Below, in pieces: positions 1 to 7,663 of a stretch of 64,000 nucleotides of DNA. The stretch is from Corynebacterium sp. HMSC04H06 (lineage in GTDB: Bacteria; Actinomycetota; Actinomycetes; Mycobacteriales; Mycobacteriaceae). The notes under the pieces are model-generated. The model saw nothing but the letters and a program-made list of their open reading frames with translations. It was not told where the DNA came from and did not search any database. The DNA is taken from contig NZ_KV823421.1 of the NCBI RefSeq assembly GCF_001815935.1, positions 1 to 64,000 of the forward strand. Reading direction: 5' to 3'. The number at the start of each line of letters is the position of its first letter. The stretch's first letter is position 1. Position numbers and translations under genes: made by a program.

Positions 1-65
1 CGTTAACCTCTCGGCTACCTCGCGGCGACTGCGATTAATTTACACACAGTCCTAGAAAGACACAA

Positions 66-103
66 ATCCGCCGGTCACCGGTACTTTCCGGTGACCGGCG
101 GAT
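66..103 (-). terminator. Rho-independent terminator of murA
   Basis: A 15-16 bp stem (66-81 with 88-103) with a 6-8 nt loop lies just past the murA stop codon and is followed on the minus strand by a T-rich stretch. The first 65 bases beyond it show no gene I can support. Confidence 0.8.
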
Positions 104-116
104 GAGAGCTTGTAAG

Positions 117-1385
117 CTAGTACCGCTCCTCTTCCTGGGTCCGCTCCACCTGAGCACCCAGTCGGTTCAGGTTCTCTACGAAGTTCGGATAGCCGCGGTC
201 GATGTGGAAGACATCGTGGACCACGGAGACCTCGTCCGCGCACAGCCCCGCCAACACCAGGCCGGCGCCGGCGCGGATATCGGAGCTCCAGACGTGGGTC
301 GAGGACAACCGCTCTTGTCCCCGGACGATGACGTGGTGCCCATCAACTTGTGCGTCCGCGCCTAGGCGGAGCATCTCATCAACAAAGCGGAAGCGGGATT
401 CAAAGACGTTCTCGGTGATCATCGTTGTACCCTCGGCCACCGCGGACAGGCCAATGGCCATCGGTTGCAGGTCGGTAGGAAAGCCTGGGAACGGCAGAGT
501 ATTGAAGTTGACCGCCTTCGGGCGCTCATCCATACGGACCCTAAAGCCCGTCTCGTAGGTTTCCACGTCCGCGCCGGCGGACTTGATCTTTTCCAACGGC
601 AGGTGCAGGTGCTTCGGGGCGATCCCGCCCACGGTCAGGTCACCGCGGGTCATGGCCGCAGCGTAGGCCCAGGTGCCGGCGACGATACGATCGCCGACGA
701 CTTCGTGCTCGGTGGGCTGGAGTTTGTCCACACCCTCGATAGTCACGGTCGAGGTCCCCGCGCCGCTGATGTGGGCGCCCATGGAGTTGAGCATGTTGCA
801 CAGGTCCACGATCTCCGGCTCGCGCGCGGCGTTATCTAAAACCGTGGTCCCCTCCGCCAGCACCGCGGCGGTCAAGATGTTCTCGGTGGCGCCGACCGAC
901 GGGAAGTCGAGCTTGATCTTCGCGCCGTGGAGGCGCTGCGCCTCGGCGACGACGGCGCCGTGCTCGATCCGAGTTTTGGCACCCATCTTCTCCAGACCCG
1001 ACTGGTGCATGTCCAGCGGGCGGGAGCCGATGGCGTCACCTCCGGGGAGGGCGACCTTTGCCCGGCCGCAGCGCGAGGTCAGCGGGCCCAAGACGCAGAC
1101 GGAGGCGCGGAACTGCCGAACGGCGTCGAAGTCGGCGTCCGATCGCGGCTGGTCCGGGGTATCGATAGTGACTACCGAGCCATTGATAGCAACCTCGCAA
1201 CCCAGCCCCTCAAGAACCTTCTTCATGAGAGGTACGTCGAGAATCTCCGGACAGTTAGTCAACGTCGTGCGACCCTCCGCAAGCAAGGCGGCCGCCATCA
1301 GTTTCAGCACACTATTCTTGGCGCCGTCGACCCTCACAGAACCCTGCAGGCGGGCGCCACCGGTGACAATAAATTGGTCCTTCAC
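117..1385 (-). CDS. murA: UDP-N-acetylglucosamine 1-carboxyvinyltransferase (MurA)
   Basis: First committed cytoplasmic step of peptidoglycan synthesis: transfers enolpyruvate from PEP to UDP-GlcNAc. The protein is the usual length (422 residues from the GTG at 1385; a TTG three codons upstream at 1394 is also open). The N-terminal [10 protein letters not shown] motif carries the conserved Lys-Asn pair. In the active-site loop the sequence reads [10 protein letters not shown] where the E. coli enzyme has Cys115; with the GTG start this is Asp117, the same substitution known from M. tuberculosis MurA that gives intrinsic fosfomycin resistance. I chose GTG because corynebacterial homologues begin MKDxF. 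It is transcribed behind ramA with a short gap but has its own strong terminator. Confidence 0.95.
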   Translation of the reverse strand: MKDQFIVTGGARLQGSVRVDGAKNSVLKLMAAALLAEGRTTLTNCPEILDVPLMKKVLEGLGCEVAINGSVVTIDTPDQPRSDADFDAVRQFRASVCVLGPLTSRCGRAKVALPGGDAIGSRPLDMHQSGLEKMGAKTRIEHGAVVAEAQRLHGAKIKLDFPSVGATENILTAAVLAEGTTVLDNAAREPEIVDLCNMLNSMGAHISGAGTSTVTIEGVDKLQPTEHEVVGDRIVAGTWAYAAAMTRGDLTVGGIAPKHLHLPLEKIKSAGADVETYETGFRVRMDERPKAVNFNTLPFPGFPTDLQPMAIGLSAVAEGTTMITENVFESRFRFVDEMLRLGADAQVDGHHVIVRGQERLSSTHVWSSDIRAGAGLVLAGLCADEVSVVHDVFHIDRGYPNFVENLNRLGAQVERTQEEERY

Positions 1386-1405
1386 ACCGACCAACTTACA
1401 GCGTC

Positions 1406-2248
1406 TTAGGGCAGAGCGCCGATCCGGCGGGCGGCGTTTACCGCCTCGTAGCGGGTGTGCGCGCCGAGTTTACGCATCACAGAGCGCAGATAGGACTTGA
1501 CGGTTTCGGCGCCAATGCCCATCTCTTCGGCGGCCTCGACGTTCGTATGCCCCAGGGCCACACACGAGAGCACGTCGAGCTCGCGGGCAGAAAGCTTGGT
1601 GGACTGCTTGACGCGGACCGGCGAGACCATCTGATCGCACAGAGTCTCGAGTTCCTTGCGGATATCGTCCTCGGCCACGCGGTTGGCCAGCATTCGCAGC
1701 TTCGAGTGGGTGGAACGGACCTGCTCCCACTCCGCACCGTTCATGACGTGCCCGCTGCGGCCGGCACCGCCCTTGCCGCCGTCGGTGCGGCGCAGCACCG
1801 AGTTCACGGCCAGATCCTGCTCGAGGCAGCGAGCCGTCATGGTGACTTCCTCGATGACCTTGTCGCCTAGGCGGACCGGCGAGTGCACACCGACGTAGAG
1901 CACTCCGCGGATTTCGCGCTGAACGATGACCGGCACGGCGACGATGGAGTGCAGTCCCTCGTCCTGGATGAGCCGGTCGTTTTCGTGGGAGATGGTCTTG
2001 GCGCGCAGGTAATCCGAAACGCCTACCGCGCGGCGACTCTTGACGACGCGGCCACCGACGCCGACACCGGCATCGATAGTCAGGTTCTGCAGGGCGGGGG
2101 TGCGCAGGCCGACCCACTGTGTGATCTGCAAGCGATTATCCGGCAGTAAGGTGCCGTACATCGTCACCGGGATACCAGTGGCGGTCTTCAAGGAAGACAA
2201 TGCGGCCCGTACGGCCTCGTCGTCATCTTTAATTCGGTGCGCTTCCAA
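1406..2248 (-). CDS. ramA: LuxR-type transcriptional regulator of acetate/carbon metabolism (RamA)
   Basis: DNA-binding regulator of 280 residues. The N-terminal ~160 residues look like a GAF-type sensor ([13 protein letters not shown], then [20 protein letters not shown]), and the C-terminal ~60 residues are a LuxR helix-turn-helix ([20 protein letters not shown], then [19 protein letters not shown]). Length, domain order and position upstream of cysK-cysE match C. glutamicum RamA, which activates acetate and other carbon genes and represses itself. The start is TTG at 2248, supported by an AGGAG six to seven bases upstream. The acetate-linked genes cat (6 kb) and pqo (45 kb) are plausible targets but that is inference. 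Confidence 0.9.
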   Translation of the reverse strand: MEAHRIKDDDEAVRAALSSLKTATGIPVTMYGTLLPDNRLQITQWVGLRTPALQNLTIDAGVGVGGRVVKSRRAVGVSDYLRAKTISHENDRLIQDEGLHSIVAVPVIVQREIRGVLYVGVHSPVRLGDKVIEEVTMTARCLEQDLAVNSVLRRTDGGKGGAGRSGHVMNGAEWEQVRSTHSKLRMLANRVAEDDIRKELETLCDQMVSPVRVKQSTKLSARELDVLSCVALGHTNVEAAEEMGIGAETVKSYLRSVMRKLGAHTRYEAVNAARRIGALP

Positions 2249-2261
2249 GACGTACTCCTAC

Positions 2262-2300
2262 TCGGGGGTACCCATTAAGGTGCACCCAGGGGTGCCCCTT
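2262..2300 (-). promoter_or_regulatory. Cluster of putative RamA-type G/C-tract operator sites before ramA
   Basis: Within 50 bp upstream of the ramA start there are three short G or C runs flanked by A/T: CGGGGGTACCC (2263-2273), CACCCA (2283-2288) and AGGGGTGCCCCT (2288-2299). RamA sites are described as runs of 4-6 G or 4-5 C with such flanks, and RamA is known to bind its own promoter. Assignment here is by pattern only. Confidence 0.4.
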
Positions 2301-2606
2301 TTGAACGGGTGTATTACAACACTGTTTCCCAACTGTAACGGGCTAGCGGGGGTAATTCTAAATCAGCGCTCACATAAAACACGAATCCGGCGCCTATTTA
2401 AAATACAGACGACGGGGTTAGCCCTAAGCGCCAGCGCGCTCCAGCTGGTATAAGTAGCCGCCCTCCCCGCGGCAACCGCCGCGGTAGGCGCGGTGGCCAA
2501 CTGAATAAAACTCGGTCTATTTCTTGCGGACTGGTCGGTCTAGCCAACTAGTGTAGGGTGGGAAAAGTAAATCGGAAAACAGCTGCACAAGGAGTCCCGA
2601 ATACCA
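2301..2606. promoter_or_regulatory. ramA-cysK divergent intergenic region with cysK leader
   Basis: About 300 bases without a gene. Toward cysK there is a TAGGGT (2554-2559) that could be a -10 element with a poor -35 (TGGTCG, 2532-2537) and a ribosome binding site AAGGAG at 2589-2594, twelve bases before the ATG. Two GTCTA half-sites (2515-2519, 2538-2542) recall one arm of the corynebacterial McbR operator, but the second arm is missing, so I do not call an operator. The remainder shows nothing I can name. Confidence 0.35.
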
Positions 2607-3545
2607 ATGGCAAAGATCTACGACAACATTCTCGAGACCATCGGCGGCACCCCGCTGGTTCGCGTCAACCGCCTGACCGAGGGCCTGAAGGCCGACGTGC
2701 TCGTTAAGGTTGAGTCCTTCAACCCGGCCAACTCGGTCAAGGACCGTATCGGCCAGGCCATCGTCGACGCCGCCGAGGCCTCCGGCGAGCTCAAGCCGGG
2801 CGGCACCATCGTGGAAGCCACCTCCGGCAACACCGGCATCGCCCTGGCCCTGGTCGGCGCGGCTCGCGGCTACAAGGTCATCCTGACCATGCCGGAGACC
2901 ATGTCCAACGAGCGCCGCGTCCTGCTGCGCGCTTACGGCGCCGAGATCGTCCTGACCCCGGGCGCCGCCGGCATGCAGGGCGCAGTCGACAAGGCCAACG
3001 AGATTGTTGAGCAGAACGAAGGCGCCATCCTGGCCCGCCAGTTCGCCAACGAGGCCAACCCGACCGTGCACTACAACACCACCGGCCCGGAGATCTGGAA
3101 CGACACCGACGGCAACGTCGACATCCTGGTCGCGGGCGTCGGCACCGGCGGCACCATCACCGGCGCAAGCCGCTTCCTGAAGGAGAAGAACCCGGAACTG
3201 AAGGCCGTGGCCGTCGAACCGTCCGCTTCCCCGCTGCTGTCTGAGGGCAAGGCCGGCCCGCACAAGATCCAGGGCCTGGGCGCCAACTTCATCCCGGAGG
3301 TCCTGGACCGCAAGCTGGTCGACGAGGTCATCGCCATTAGCAACGAAGACGCTGTGGAGACCTCCCGCAAGCTGGCCGTCGCCGACGGCATCCTGGGTGG
3401 TATCTCCACCGGCGCCAACCTGAAGGCAGCCCTGGAGCTGGCGCAGCGCCCGGAGAACGAGGGCAAGACCATCGTCACCGTCGTCTGCGACTTCGGTGAG
3501 CGCTACGTCTCCACCATCCTCTACGAGGACATCCGCGAAGATTAA
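2607..3545 (+). CDS. cysK: O-acetylserine sulfhydrylase (cysteine synthase A)
   Basis: PLP enzyme that makes cysteine from O-acetylserine and sulfide in the cytoplasm. The 312-residue length is typical. Lys45 in NSVKDR is the Schiff-base lysine, SGNTG at about 73-77 binds the substrate carboxylate, and GVGTGGTITG is the phosphate-binding glycine loop. The C-terminal ISTGANLKAAL is also standard. The gene is followed by its own terminator and then by cysE, whose product supplies the substrate and forms the cysteine synthase complex with CysK. Confidence 0.97.
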   Translation: MAKIYDNILETIGGTPLVRVNRLTEGLKADVLVKVESFNPANSVKDRIGQAIVDAAEASGELKPGGTIVEATSGNTGIALALVGAARGYKVILTMPETMSNERRVLLRAYGAEIVLTPGAAGMQGAVDKANEIVEQNEGAILARQFANEANPTVHYNTTGPEIWNDTDGNVDILVAGVGTGGTITGASRFLKEKNPELKAVAVEPSASPLLSEGKAGPHKIQGLGANFIPEVLDRKLVDEVIAISNEDAVETSRKLAVADGILGGISTGANLKAALELAQRPENEGKTIVTVVCDFGERYVSTILYEDIRED

Positions 3546-3556
3546 TTTCACGCGTT

Positions 3557-3605
3557 AAGTGCCTGCTTGAGCCTTGTATAGCCAAGCAGGCACTTTTTCT
3601 TTCCT
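3557..3605 (+). terminator. Terminator of cysK
   Basis: A 13 bp stem (3557-3569 with 3583-3595) is followed by a T-rich run. It separates cysK from cysE, so cysE must have its own promoter. Confidence 0.85.
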
Positions 3606-3616
3606 TTTAACCGACC

Positions 3617-3637
3617 GGTTTTTAGTACGCTTTGGAT
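3617..3637 (+). promoter_or_regulatory. Probable leaderless promoter of cysE
   Basis: TAGTAC (3623-3628) is a TANNNT-like -10 element nine bases before the ATG at 3638, and there is no Shine-Dalgarno sequence. That spacing puts the transcription start at or next to the A of the start codon. Confidence 0.45.
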
Positions 3638-4201
3638 ATGAACTTCCTTAGCCGAATCCGCGAAGACCTAGCTAACGCCCGTGACCACGATCCCGCTGCC
3701 CGCGGCGACGTCGAAAACGCCATCGTCTATTCGGGGCTGCACGCCATTTGGGCCCACCGCGTCTCCCACTGGCTCTGGAAGCGCGGCCTGAAGGGCCCGG
3801 CCCGCGTCCTAGCGCAGATCAACCGCTTCTTTACCGGCATTGAGATCCACCCTGGTGCCACCATCGGCCGCCGCTTCTTCATCGACCACGGCATGGGCAT
3901 CGTCATCGGTGAGACCGCCGAGATCGGCGACGGCGTAATGCTCTACCACGGGGTTACCCTGGGCGGCCAGGTGCTCACCCAGACCAAGCGCCACCCCACC
4001 ATCGAAGACAACGTTGTCATCGGCGCCGGCGCCAAGGTACTCGGCCCCATCACTATCGGCCACGGCTCCGCCGTCGGCGCTAACGCGGTAGTCACCAAGG
4101 ACGTACCCCCAGAGCACAGCGCCATCGGCATCCCGGCCAAGAACCGGCCGCGGCGCCACGAAGAGCGCATTAAGCTCGTCGACCCCGACTACTTCATCTA
4201 A
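3638..4201 (+). CDS. cysE: Serine O-acetyltransferase
   Basis: Makes O-acetylserine from serine and acetyl-CoA, the step before CysK. The 187-residue protein belongs to the short class of serine acetyltransferases. The second half is a left-handed beta helix built of hexapeptide repeats ([10 protein letters not shown], then [12 protein letters not shown], then YHGVTLGG); Asp83-His84 in FIDHGMG correspond to the catalytic Asp-His pair. I start at ATG 3638 rather than at the TTG two codons earlier because of the leaderless -10 spacing. The C-terminal tail ends in acidic/aromatic residues and isoleucine (DPDYFI), which fits the peptide that docks in the CysK active site. Confidence 0.95.
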   Translation: MNFLSRIREDLANARDHDPAARGDVENAIVYSGLHAIWAHRVSHWLWKRGLKGPARVLAQINRFFTGIEIHPGATIGRRFFIDHGMGIVIGETAEIGDGVMLYHGVTLGGQVLTQTKRHPTIEDNVVIGAGAKVLGPITIGHGSAVGANAVVTKDVPPEHSAIGIPAKNRPRRHEERIKLVDPDYFI

Positions 4202-4277
4202 CCGGGCCGCAACAGCGCTGCAGGGCCCCTCACACAGGCTCGCAGCCGCCGTCTAGCTCCCCCCACTAGCCCCTTCT

Positions 4278-4565
4278 TTAATACCCCGCCTGCAGCTGCT
4301 TGTAGGCGGGATTTTTGTCGATAAAGCGCGCCACGGCGGAGCACGTCGGCCGCACGCGCTTGCCGGCCTCCCGGGCATCATCCAGCGCGGCCTGAACCAA
4401 CGGCTTGGACAGGCCCTGGCCCTGGAAGTCCGGGTGGACGACCGTGTGGTCGAATTCGCGCACGTCAGCATCATCCACGTAGTGGGCGTAGCCGGCCTCC
4501 TGGCCGTCCACGGTGATGACGTACTGGGAGCGGTCGGTCTGGTTCGCAACGGCGTAATTATCCAT
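4278..4565 (-). CDS. Small GNAT-family N-acetyltransferase (YjdJ/PF14542 type)
   Basis: A 95-residue protein made almost wholly of the short GNAT fold: VREFDHTVVHPDFQGQGLSK contains the acetyl-CoA pyrophosphate loop (Q-x-x-G-x-G/S pattern), and the C-terminal RPTCSAVARFIDKNPAYKQL motif is typical of the PF14542 group. Its substrate is unknown. The start is the ATG at 4565; the longer reading frame upstream runs into the tRNA-Phe terminator and tRNA itself and is not real. It lies downstream of the tRNA-Asp-tRNA-Phe unit in the same orientation, behind that terminator. Confidence 0.8.
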   Translation of the reverse strand: MDNYAVANQTDRSQYVITVDGQEAGYAHYVDDADVREFDHTVVHPDFQGQGLSKPLVQAALDDAREAGKRVRPTCSAVARFIDKNPAYKQLQAGY

Positions 4566-4579
4566 GGCCCCAGTATGCC

Positions 4580-4614
4580 AAAAAGGCCCGCTTCCTTGAA
4601 CGGAAACGGGCCTT
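4580..4614 (-). terminator. Terminator after tRNA-Phe
   Basis: An 8 bp stem (4583-4590 with 4607-4614) is followed on the minus strand by a run of T. It ends the tRNA-Asp-tRNA-Phe transcript just before the GNAT gene. Confidence 0.75.
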
Positions 4615-4616
4615 GC

Positions 4617-4692
4617 TGGTGGCCAGAGCCAGGATCGAACTGGCGACCCCACACTTTTCAGGCGTGTGCTCTACCGACTGAGCTATCTGGCC
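4617..4692 (-). tRNA. tRNA-Phe (GAA)
   Basis: Complete cloverleaf on the minus strand: acceptor GGCCAGA pairs with TCTGGCC, the anticodon loop is CTGAAAA with anticodon GAA, the T loop is standard, and the 3' CCA is encoded. Confidence 0.97.
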
Positions 4693-4712
4693 GAAGACTA
4701 CCGAAATAGCCT

Positions 4713-4789
4713 TGGCGACCCTGACGGGACTTGAACCCGCGACCTCCGCCGTGACAGGGCGGCGCGCTAACCAACTGCGCCACAGGGCC
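4713..4789 (-). tRNA. tRNA-Asp (GTC), copy with encoded CCA
   Basis: Complete cloverleaf on the minus strand with anticodon loop CTGTCAC (anticodon GTC) and discriminator G. CCA is encoded. The body matches the second tRNA-Asp at 5037-5110. It is 20 bases upstream of tRNA-Phe and presumably co-transcribed with it. Confidence 0.97.
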
Positions 4790-4843
4790 ATTATTTAATT
4801 TGTGGCATCCCAGGGTCCTGCACCCTGTCTTGCACGAGTTATT

Positions 4844-4873
4844 ACTCTACACAGAACGCCGAAACATAGGCAA
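4844..4873 (-). promoter_or_regulatory. Probable promoter of the tRNA-Asp-tRNA-Phe unit
   Basis: On the minus strand, TTGCCT (4868-4873) and TAGAGT (4844-4849) are 18 bp apart, about 55 bases before tRNA-Asp. A small hairpin (4811-4827) lies in the leader. The rest of 4874-4990 shows nothing I can name. Confidence 0.4.
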
Positions 4874-4992
4874 ATCGCCTGCTAGTCATCCATATTCATA
4901 GCGAAACCCGGCACCTAGTTGGGACACGTCCGCAAGCCTGGACCGCACACCTGCTGCCGCTACTACCCCGACGAAAAACCGCGCCCCGAAAA

Positions 4993-5026
4993 CGCGAAAA
5001 GGGCCAAGGCAAAAACCTTGACCCTT
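4993..5026 (-). terminator. Terminator after tRNA-Glu-tRNA-Asp
   Basis: An 11 bp stem (4999-5009 with 5016-5026, one G-U pair) is followed on the minus strand by TTTTCGCGTTTTC. It separates the two tRNA transcription units. Confidence 0.7.
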
Positions 5027-5036
5027 CGCAATGCTG

Positions 5037-5110
5037 CGACCCTGACGGGACTTGAACCCGCGACCTCCGCCGTGACAGGGCGGCGCGCTAACCAACTGCG
5101 CCACAGGGCC
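5037..5110 (-). tRNA. tRNA-Asp (GTC), copy without encoded CCA
   Basis: Same body as the tRNA-Asp at 4713-4789 (anticodon GTC, discriminator G), but the three bases after the discriminator read CAG, so the 3' CCA must be added enzymatically. Confidence 0.96.
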
Positions 5111-5166
5111 AGCACGTCTAAGACGTACATAATGAAGAGGAACCCTAAATTAAGGGAACTTCTCCG

Positions 5167-5239
5167 TACCCCCAACGGGATTCGAACCCGTGCCGCTGCC
5201 GTGAAAGGGCAGTGTCCTAGGCCGCTAGACGATGGGGGC
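5167..5239 (-). tRNA. tRNA-Glu (TTC)
   Basis: Complete cloverleaf on the minus strand: acceptor GCCCCCA with TGGGGGT, anticodon loop CTTTCAC (anticodon TTC). No CCA is encoded. It is first in a unit with the tRNA-Asp at 5037-5110. Confidence 0.96.
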
Positions 5240-5292
5240 GTGCCGCGTAGTCAAGGCAGAAAACTCTCGCTTTCCCTTGCGCGACTTCTCAA

Positions 5293-5320
5293 AATATACT
5301 GGAAGAATCACTCAATACAA
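5293..5320 (-). promoter_or_regulatory. Possible promoter toward tRNA-Glu, overlapping the csoR promoter
   Basis: On the minus strand TTGTAT (5315-5320) and TATATT (5293-5298) are 16 bp apart. On the plus strand the same AT-rich patch reads TATACT (5295-5300), a good -10 for the csoR-like gene. The two divergent units may therefore share a promoter core. Confidence 0.35.
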
Positions 5321-5353
5321 AATCGCGCCCTACCCCGGAGAAAAACCACCGCT

Positions 5354-5686
5354 ATGCCCGAAAATCAGGAAGTCTGCTCGTGCCACGAACCGCATAAACA
5401 CGGCTACAACGCGGACGCCGAGTCGAAAAAGAAGTACCTGGCCAGGCTGCGCAAAATCGAGGGACAAACCCGCGGCATCCACCGCATGGTAGACGAGGAT
5501 CAGTACTGCATCGACATCATCACGCAGATCTCCGCGGTGACCTCCGCCCTGGAAAACGTCTCCCTCGCCCTCCTCGAGGACCACATCGCCCACTGCGTGG
5601 CCGGGGCCCGCAACGCGGACGGGACCATCGCCCAGGACAAGCTAGATGAGGCCATGCGCGCCATCAAGAAGATGGTCAAAAGCTAG
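5354..5686 (+). CDS. csoR: CsoR-family copper-sensing repressor
   Basis: All-alpha metal-sensing repressor of 110 residues. The Cu(I) fingerprint is visible: Tyr-Cys in DQYCID, then HIAHC (His-x3-Cys), the C-H-C triad of CsoR. The N-terminal tail is unusually rich in Cys and His (CSCHEPHKHGY), which could form an extra metal site. Such proteins bind G/C-rich palindromes before copper exporters and lose DNA on Cu(I) binding. No copper ATPase or chaperone is next to it; both sides are tRNA genes, so its targets lie elsewhere. Related CstR and FrmR proteins lack this exact triad, so CsoR is favoured. Confidence 0.8.
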   Translation: MPENQEVCSCHEPHKHGYNADAESKKKYLARLRKIEGQTRGIHRMVDEDQYCIDIITQISAVTSALENVSLALLEDHIAHCVAGARNADGTIAQDKLDEAMRAIKKMVKS

Positions 5687-5740
5687 GAGCCCACAGCCGG
5701 AGTCTCAACCCTCCCCAACGGGCTTTGAGGGTCGATGTTT

Positions 5741-5788
5741 GTCAAGACAAAAGAACCCGCTAACGGCGCCGTGGCGCGCGTTAGCGGG
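5741..5788 (-). terminator. Terminator after tRNA-Lys
   Basis: A 10 bp stem (5756-5765 with 5779-5788) is followed on the minus strand by TTCTTTTGTCTT. Confidence 0.75.
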
Positions 5789-5796
5789 CGTGTGCG

Positions 5797-5869
5797 TGGG
5801 CCCTGAGGGGCTCGAACCCTCGACCTGCGGATTAAAAGTCCGTAGCTCTACCAGCTGAGCTAAAGGCCC
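5797..5869 (-). tRNA. tRNA-Lys (TTT)
   Basis: Complete cloverleaf on the minus strand with anticodon loop CTTTTAA (anticodon TTT). Acceptor GGGCCTT pairs with AGGGCCC through one G-U. No CCA is encoded. Confidence 0.96.
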
Positions 5870-5904
5870 AATGCGTTCCTTATTCTAATAGGAGTCCACG
5901 ACAG

Positions 5905-5953
5905 GAAGAAAATAGCCCCCGAACTGGCCCCAAAGGCCCAGTTCAAGGGGGCT
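5905..5953 (-). terminator. Terminator of the CoA-transferase gene
   Basis: A long stem (5914-5927 with 5938-5953, two bulged bases) ends the minus-strand cat transcript and is followed by ATTTTCTTCC. Confidence 0.7.
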
Positions 5954-5981
5954 GCCAACTGCCTAATAGGCGTCGGCGCGC

Positions 5982-7481
5982 TTACTGGGGACGCATATCG
6001 CCGGTCTCGGCGAAGCGGATCTGGAAGTCGAAGGCGGACTTCAGATCGTGCGGGGTGTGAATGAACTTACCCTGCTTGGCACGCTCGAAGTACTCCTCCA
6101 GGGCCGGGCGGTACTCCGGGTGGGCCACAGCGATGACCTTCTCGGCGCGCTCGCGCGGGGCCAGGCCGCGCAGGTCGGCCACGCCGTACTCGGTGATAAT
6201 CACCATGGTGTCGTGCTCGGTGTGGTCAGTGTGAGCCACGAAAGGCACGATGGCGGAGATCTTGCCGTCCTTGGCGATCGACGGGGACACGAAGGTGCTG
6301 ATGTAGGCGTTGCGGGTGAAGTCACCGGAGCCGCCGGTGCCGTTCATGATGCGGGTGCCGCCCACGTTGGTGGAGTTGATGTTGCCGTAGATATCGGCCT
6401 CAATCATGCCGTTGGAGGAAATCAGGCCGACGCGGCGAATGACCTCCGGGTGGTTGGAGACCTGCTGCGGGCGCAGCACGATGTGCTTGGCGTAGCGGTC
6501 GGCCTCGGCGTTCATCTTCTCCGCGTACTCCGGGGACAGCGCGAAGGAGGTGGCGGAGGCGACCGTCATCTTGCCGGCGTCGATGAGATCCAGCATGCCG
6601 TCCTGGATGACCTCGGTGTAAGCCTTGATGTTTTCGAACTTGGAATCCAGCAGGCCGGCCATCACGGCGTTCGGGACGTTACCCACGCCCGACTGCATGA
6701 TGAACTGGTCGTACGCTAGGCGGCCGGCGGCAACCTCGCCCTCGAGGAAGTCGATGAAGTTCGCGGCGATCTTCTCAGAGATCTCGTCCGGGGCCTTGAA
6801 GGGGGCGTTGCGATCCGGGGCGTTGGTCTTAACGACGGCCACGACCTTGTCCTTGGGGATCTCGATGTAGGTCTCCCCGATGCGGTCGCTGACCTTGGTA
6901 ATCGGGATCGGCTGGCGGTTCGGCAGCTTCTCGATACGGTAAATGTCGTGCATGCCCTCCAGGTTCAGCGACTGCCACTCGTTAACCTCGAGGATGATCT
7001 TGTCCGCGGCCTCGATGTACTCGAGGTTGTTACCCACGGCGGAGGACGGCACGATGTTGCCGTCCTCAGTAATGCGGACGACCTCGATGATGGCAACCTG
7101 GAAGTCGCCGTAGAAGCCCTCCTCGACTTGCTGGCCCATGTGGGACAGGTGGACGTCCTGGTAGAGCAGCTCGCCGGAGTTGGCCTTGTTGCGCAGCACC
7201 GGGTCGGAGTTGTACGGAGCACGGAAGCGCAGGGCGTCCGCCTCGGCGAGGACGCCGTCGCAGTCCGGGGCGGTGGAGGCGCCGGAGAAGACGTCAATCT
7301 TGAATTCTTCGCCCGCCTCGTGGGCCTTGGTGGCCTTCTCAGCGATAGCGGTCGGCAGTGCCTTCGGGTAACCGGCACCGGTGAAGCCGGAAATGCCCAC
7401 CCGGTCGCCGTTGTTAACGTACTTGGCTGCCTCCTCGGCGGAGACCACGAGGTCCTGGTAATACCCAATCCGCTCCGTCAC
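5982..7481 (-). CDS. cat: Acetyl-CoA/succinyl-CoA:acetate CoA-transferase (Cat)
   Basis: Moves CoA between short acyl groups, making or consuming acetate in the cytoplasm. The 499-residue protein keeps the C. glutamicum Cat sequence almost throughout: GDRVGISGFTGAGYPKALPT at the N-terminus, GVGNVPNAVMAGL, then AYTEVIQDGM with the catalytic Glu that forms the glutamyl-CoA thioester, and the C-terminal GVADLRGLAPRERA. The start is GTG at 7481 because a perfect AGGAGGT sits seven bases upstream; the open frame reaching 7655 is an untranslated extension. It is likely under RamA/RamB-type acetate control, but I see no certain operator in the 180 bp to dusB. Confidence 0.92.
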   Translation of the reverse strand: MTERIGYYQDLVVSAEEAAKYVNNGDRVGISGFTGAGYPKALPTAIAEKATKAHEAGEEFKIDVFSGASTAPDCDGVLAEADALRFRAPYNSDPVLRNKANSGELLYQDVHLSHMGQQVEEGFYGDFQVAIIEVVRITEDGNIVPSSAVGNNLEYIEAADKIILEVNEWQSLNLEGMHDIYRIEKLPNRQPIPITKVSDRIGETYIEIPKDKVVAVVKTNAPDRNAPFKAPDEISEKIAANFIDFLEGEVAAGRLAYDQFIMQSGVGNVPNAVMAGLLDSKFENIKAYTEVIQDGMLDLIDAGKMTVASATSFALSPEYAEKMNAEADRYAKHIVLRPQQVSNHPEVIRRVGLISSNGMIEADIYGNINSTNVGGTRIMNGTGGSGDFTRNAYISTFVSPSIAKDGKISAIVPFVAHTDHTEHDTMVIITEYGVADLRGLAPRERAEKVIAVAHPEYRPALEEYFERAKQGKFIHTPHDLKSAFDFQIRFAETGDMRPQ

Positions 7482-7663
7482 GTCTTTACCTCCTGTGATT
7501 GTCGCAGCGCGCAAGTGTAACGCACGCCGCACGGTTTTAGTTACACGCACCACATTAGCGAATATTTGCAACCTTTTCCGCAACAGTGCCAAAACTGTGA
7601 AGACAAGGTACACCCGCCGTCCCGGTTTGCCAGCGTTTCTGCCCGCAGTCCACAATGTAAAAC

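Noticed and set aside
1..65. rRNA operon promoter beside murA
   Set aside because: Some corynebacteria have rRNA genes next to murA, but these 65 bases show no rRNA and no clear promoter.
2511..2542. McbR-like operator before cysK
   Set aside because: Only GTCTA half-sites are present; the partner TAGAC arm at the right spacing is missing.
2517..3551. 344-residue open frame opposite cysK
   Set aside because: Low-complexity Val/Gly/Asp composition, no ribosome binding site, and cysK on the other strand is unambiguous. GC-rich codon bias makes such shadows.
7515..7546. Inverted repeat GTGTAAC-N18-GTTACAC between cat and dusB
   Set aside because: Arms are too far apart for a simple operator and match no regulator site I know; kept only as a note.
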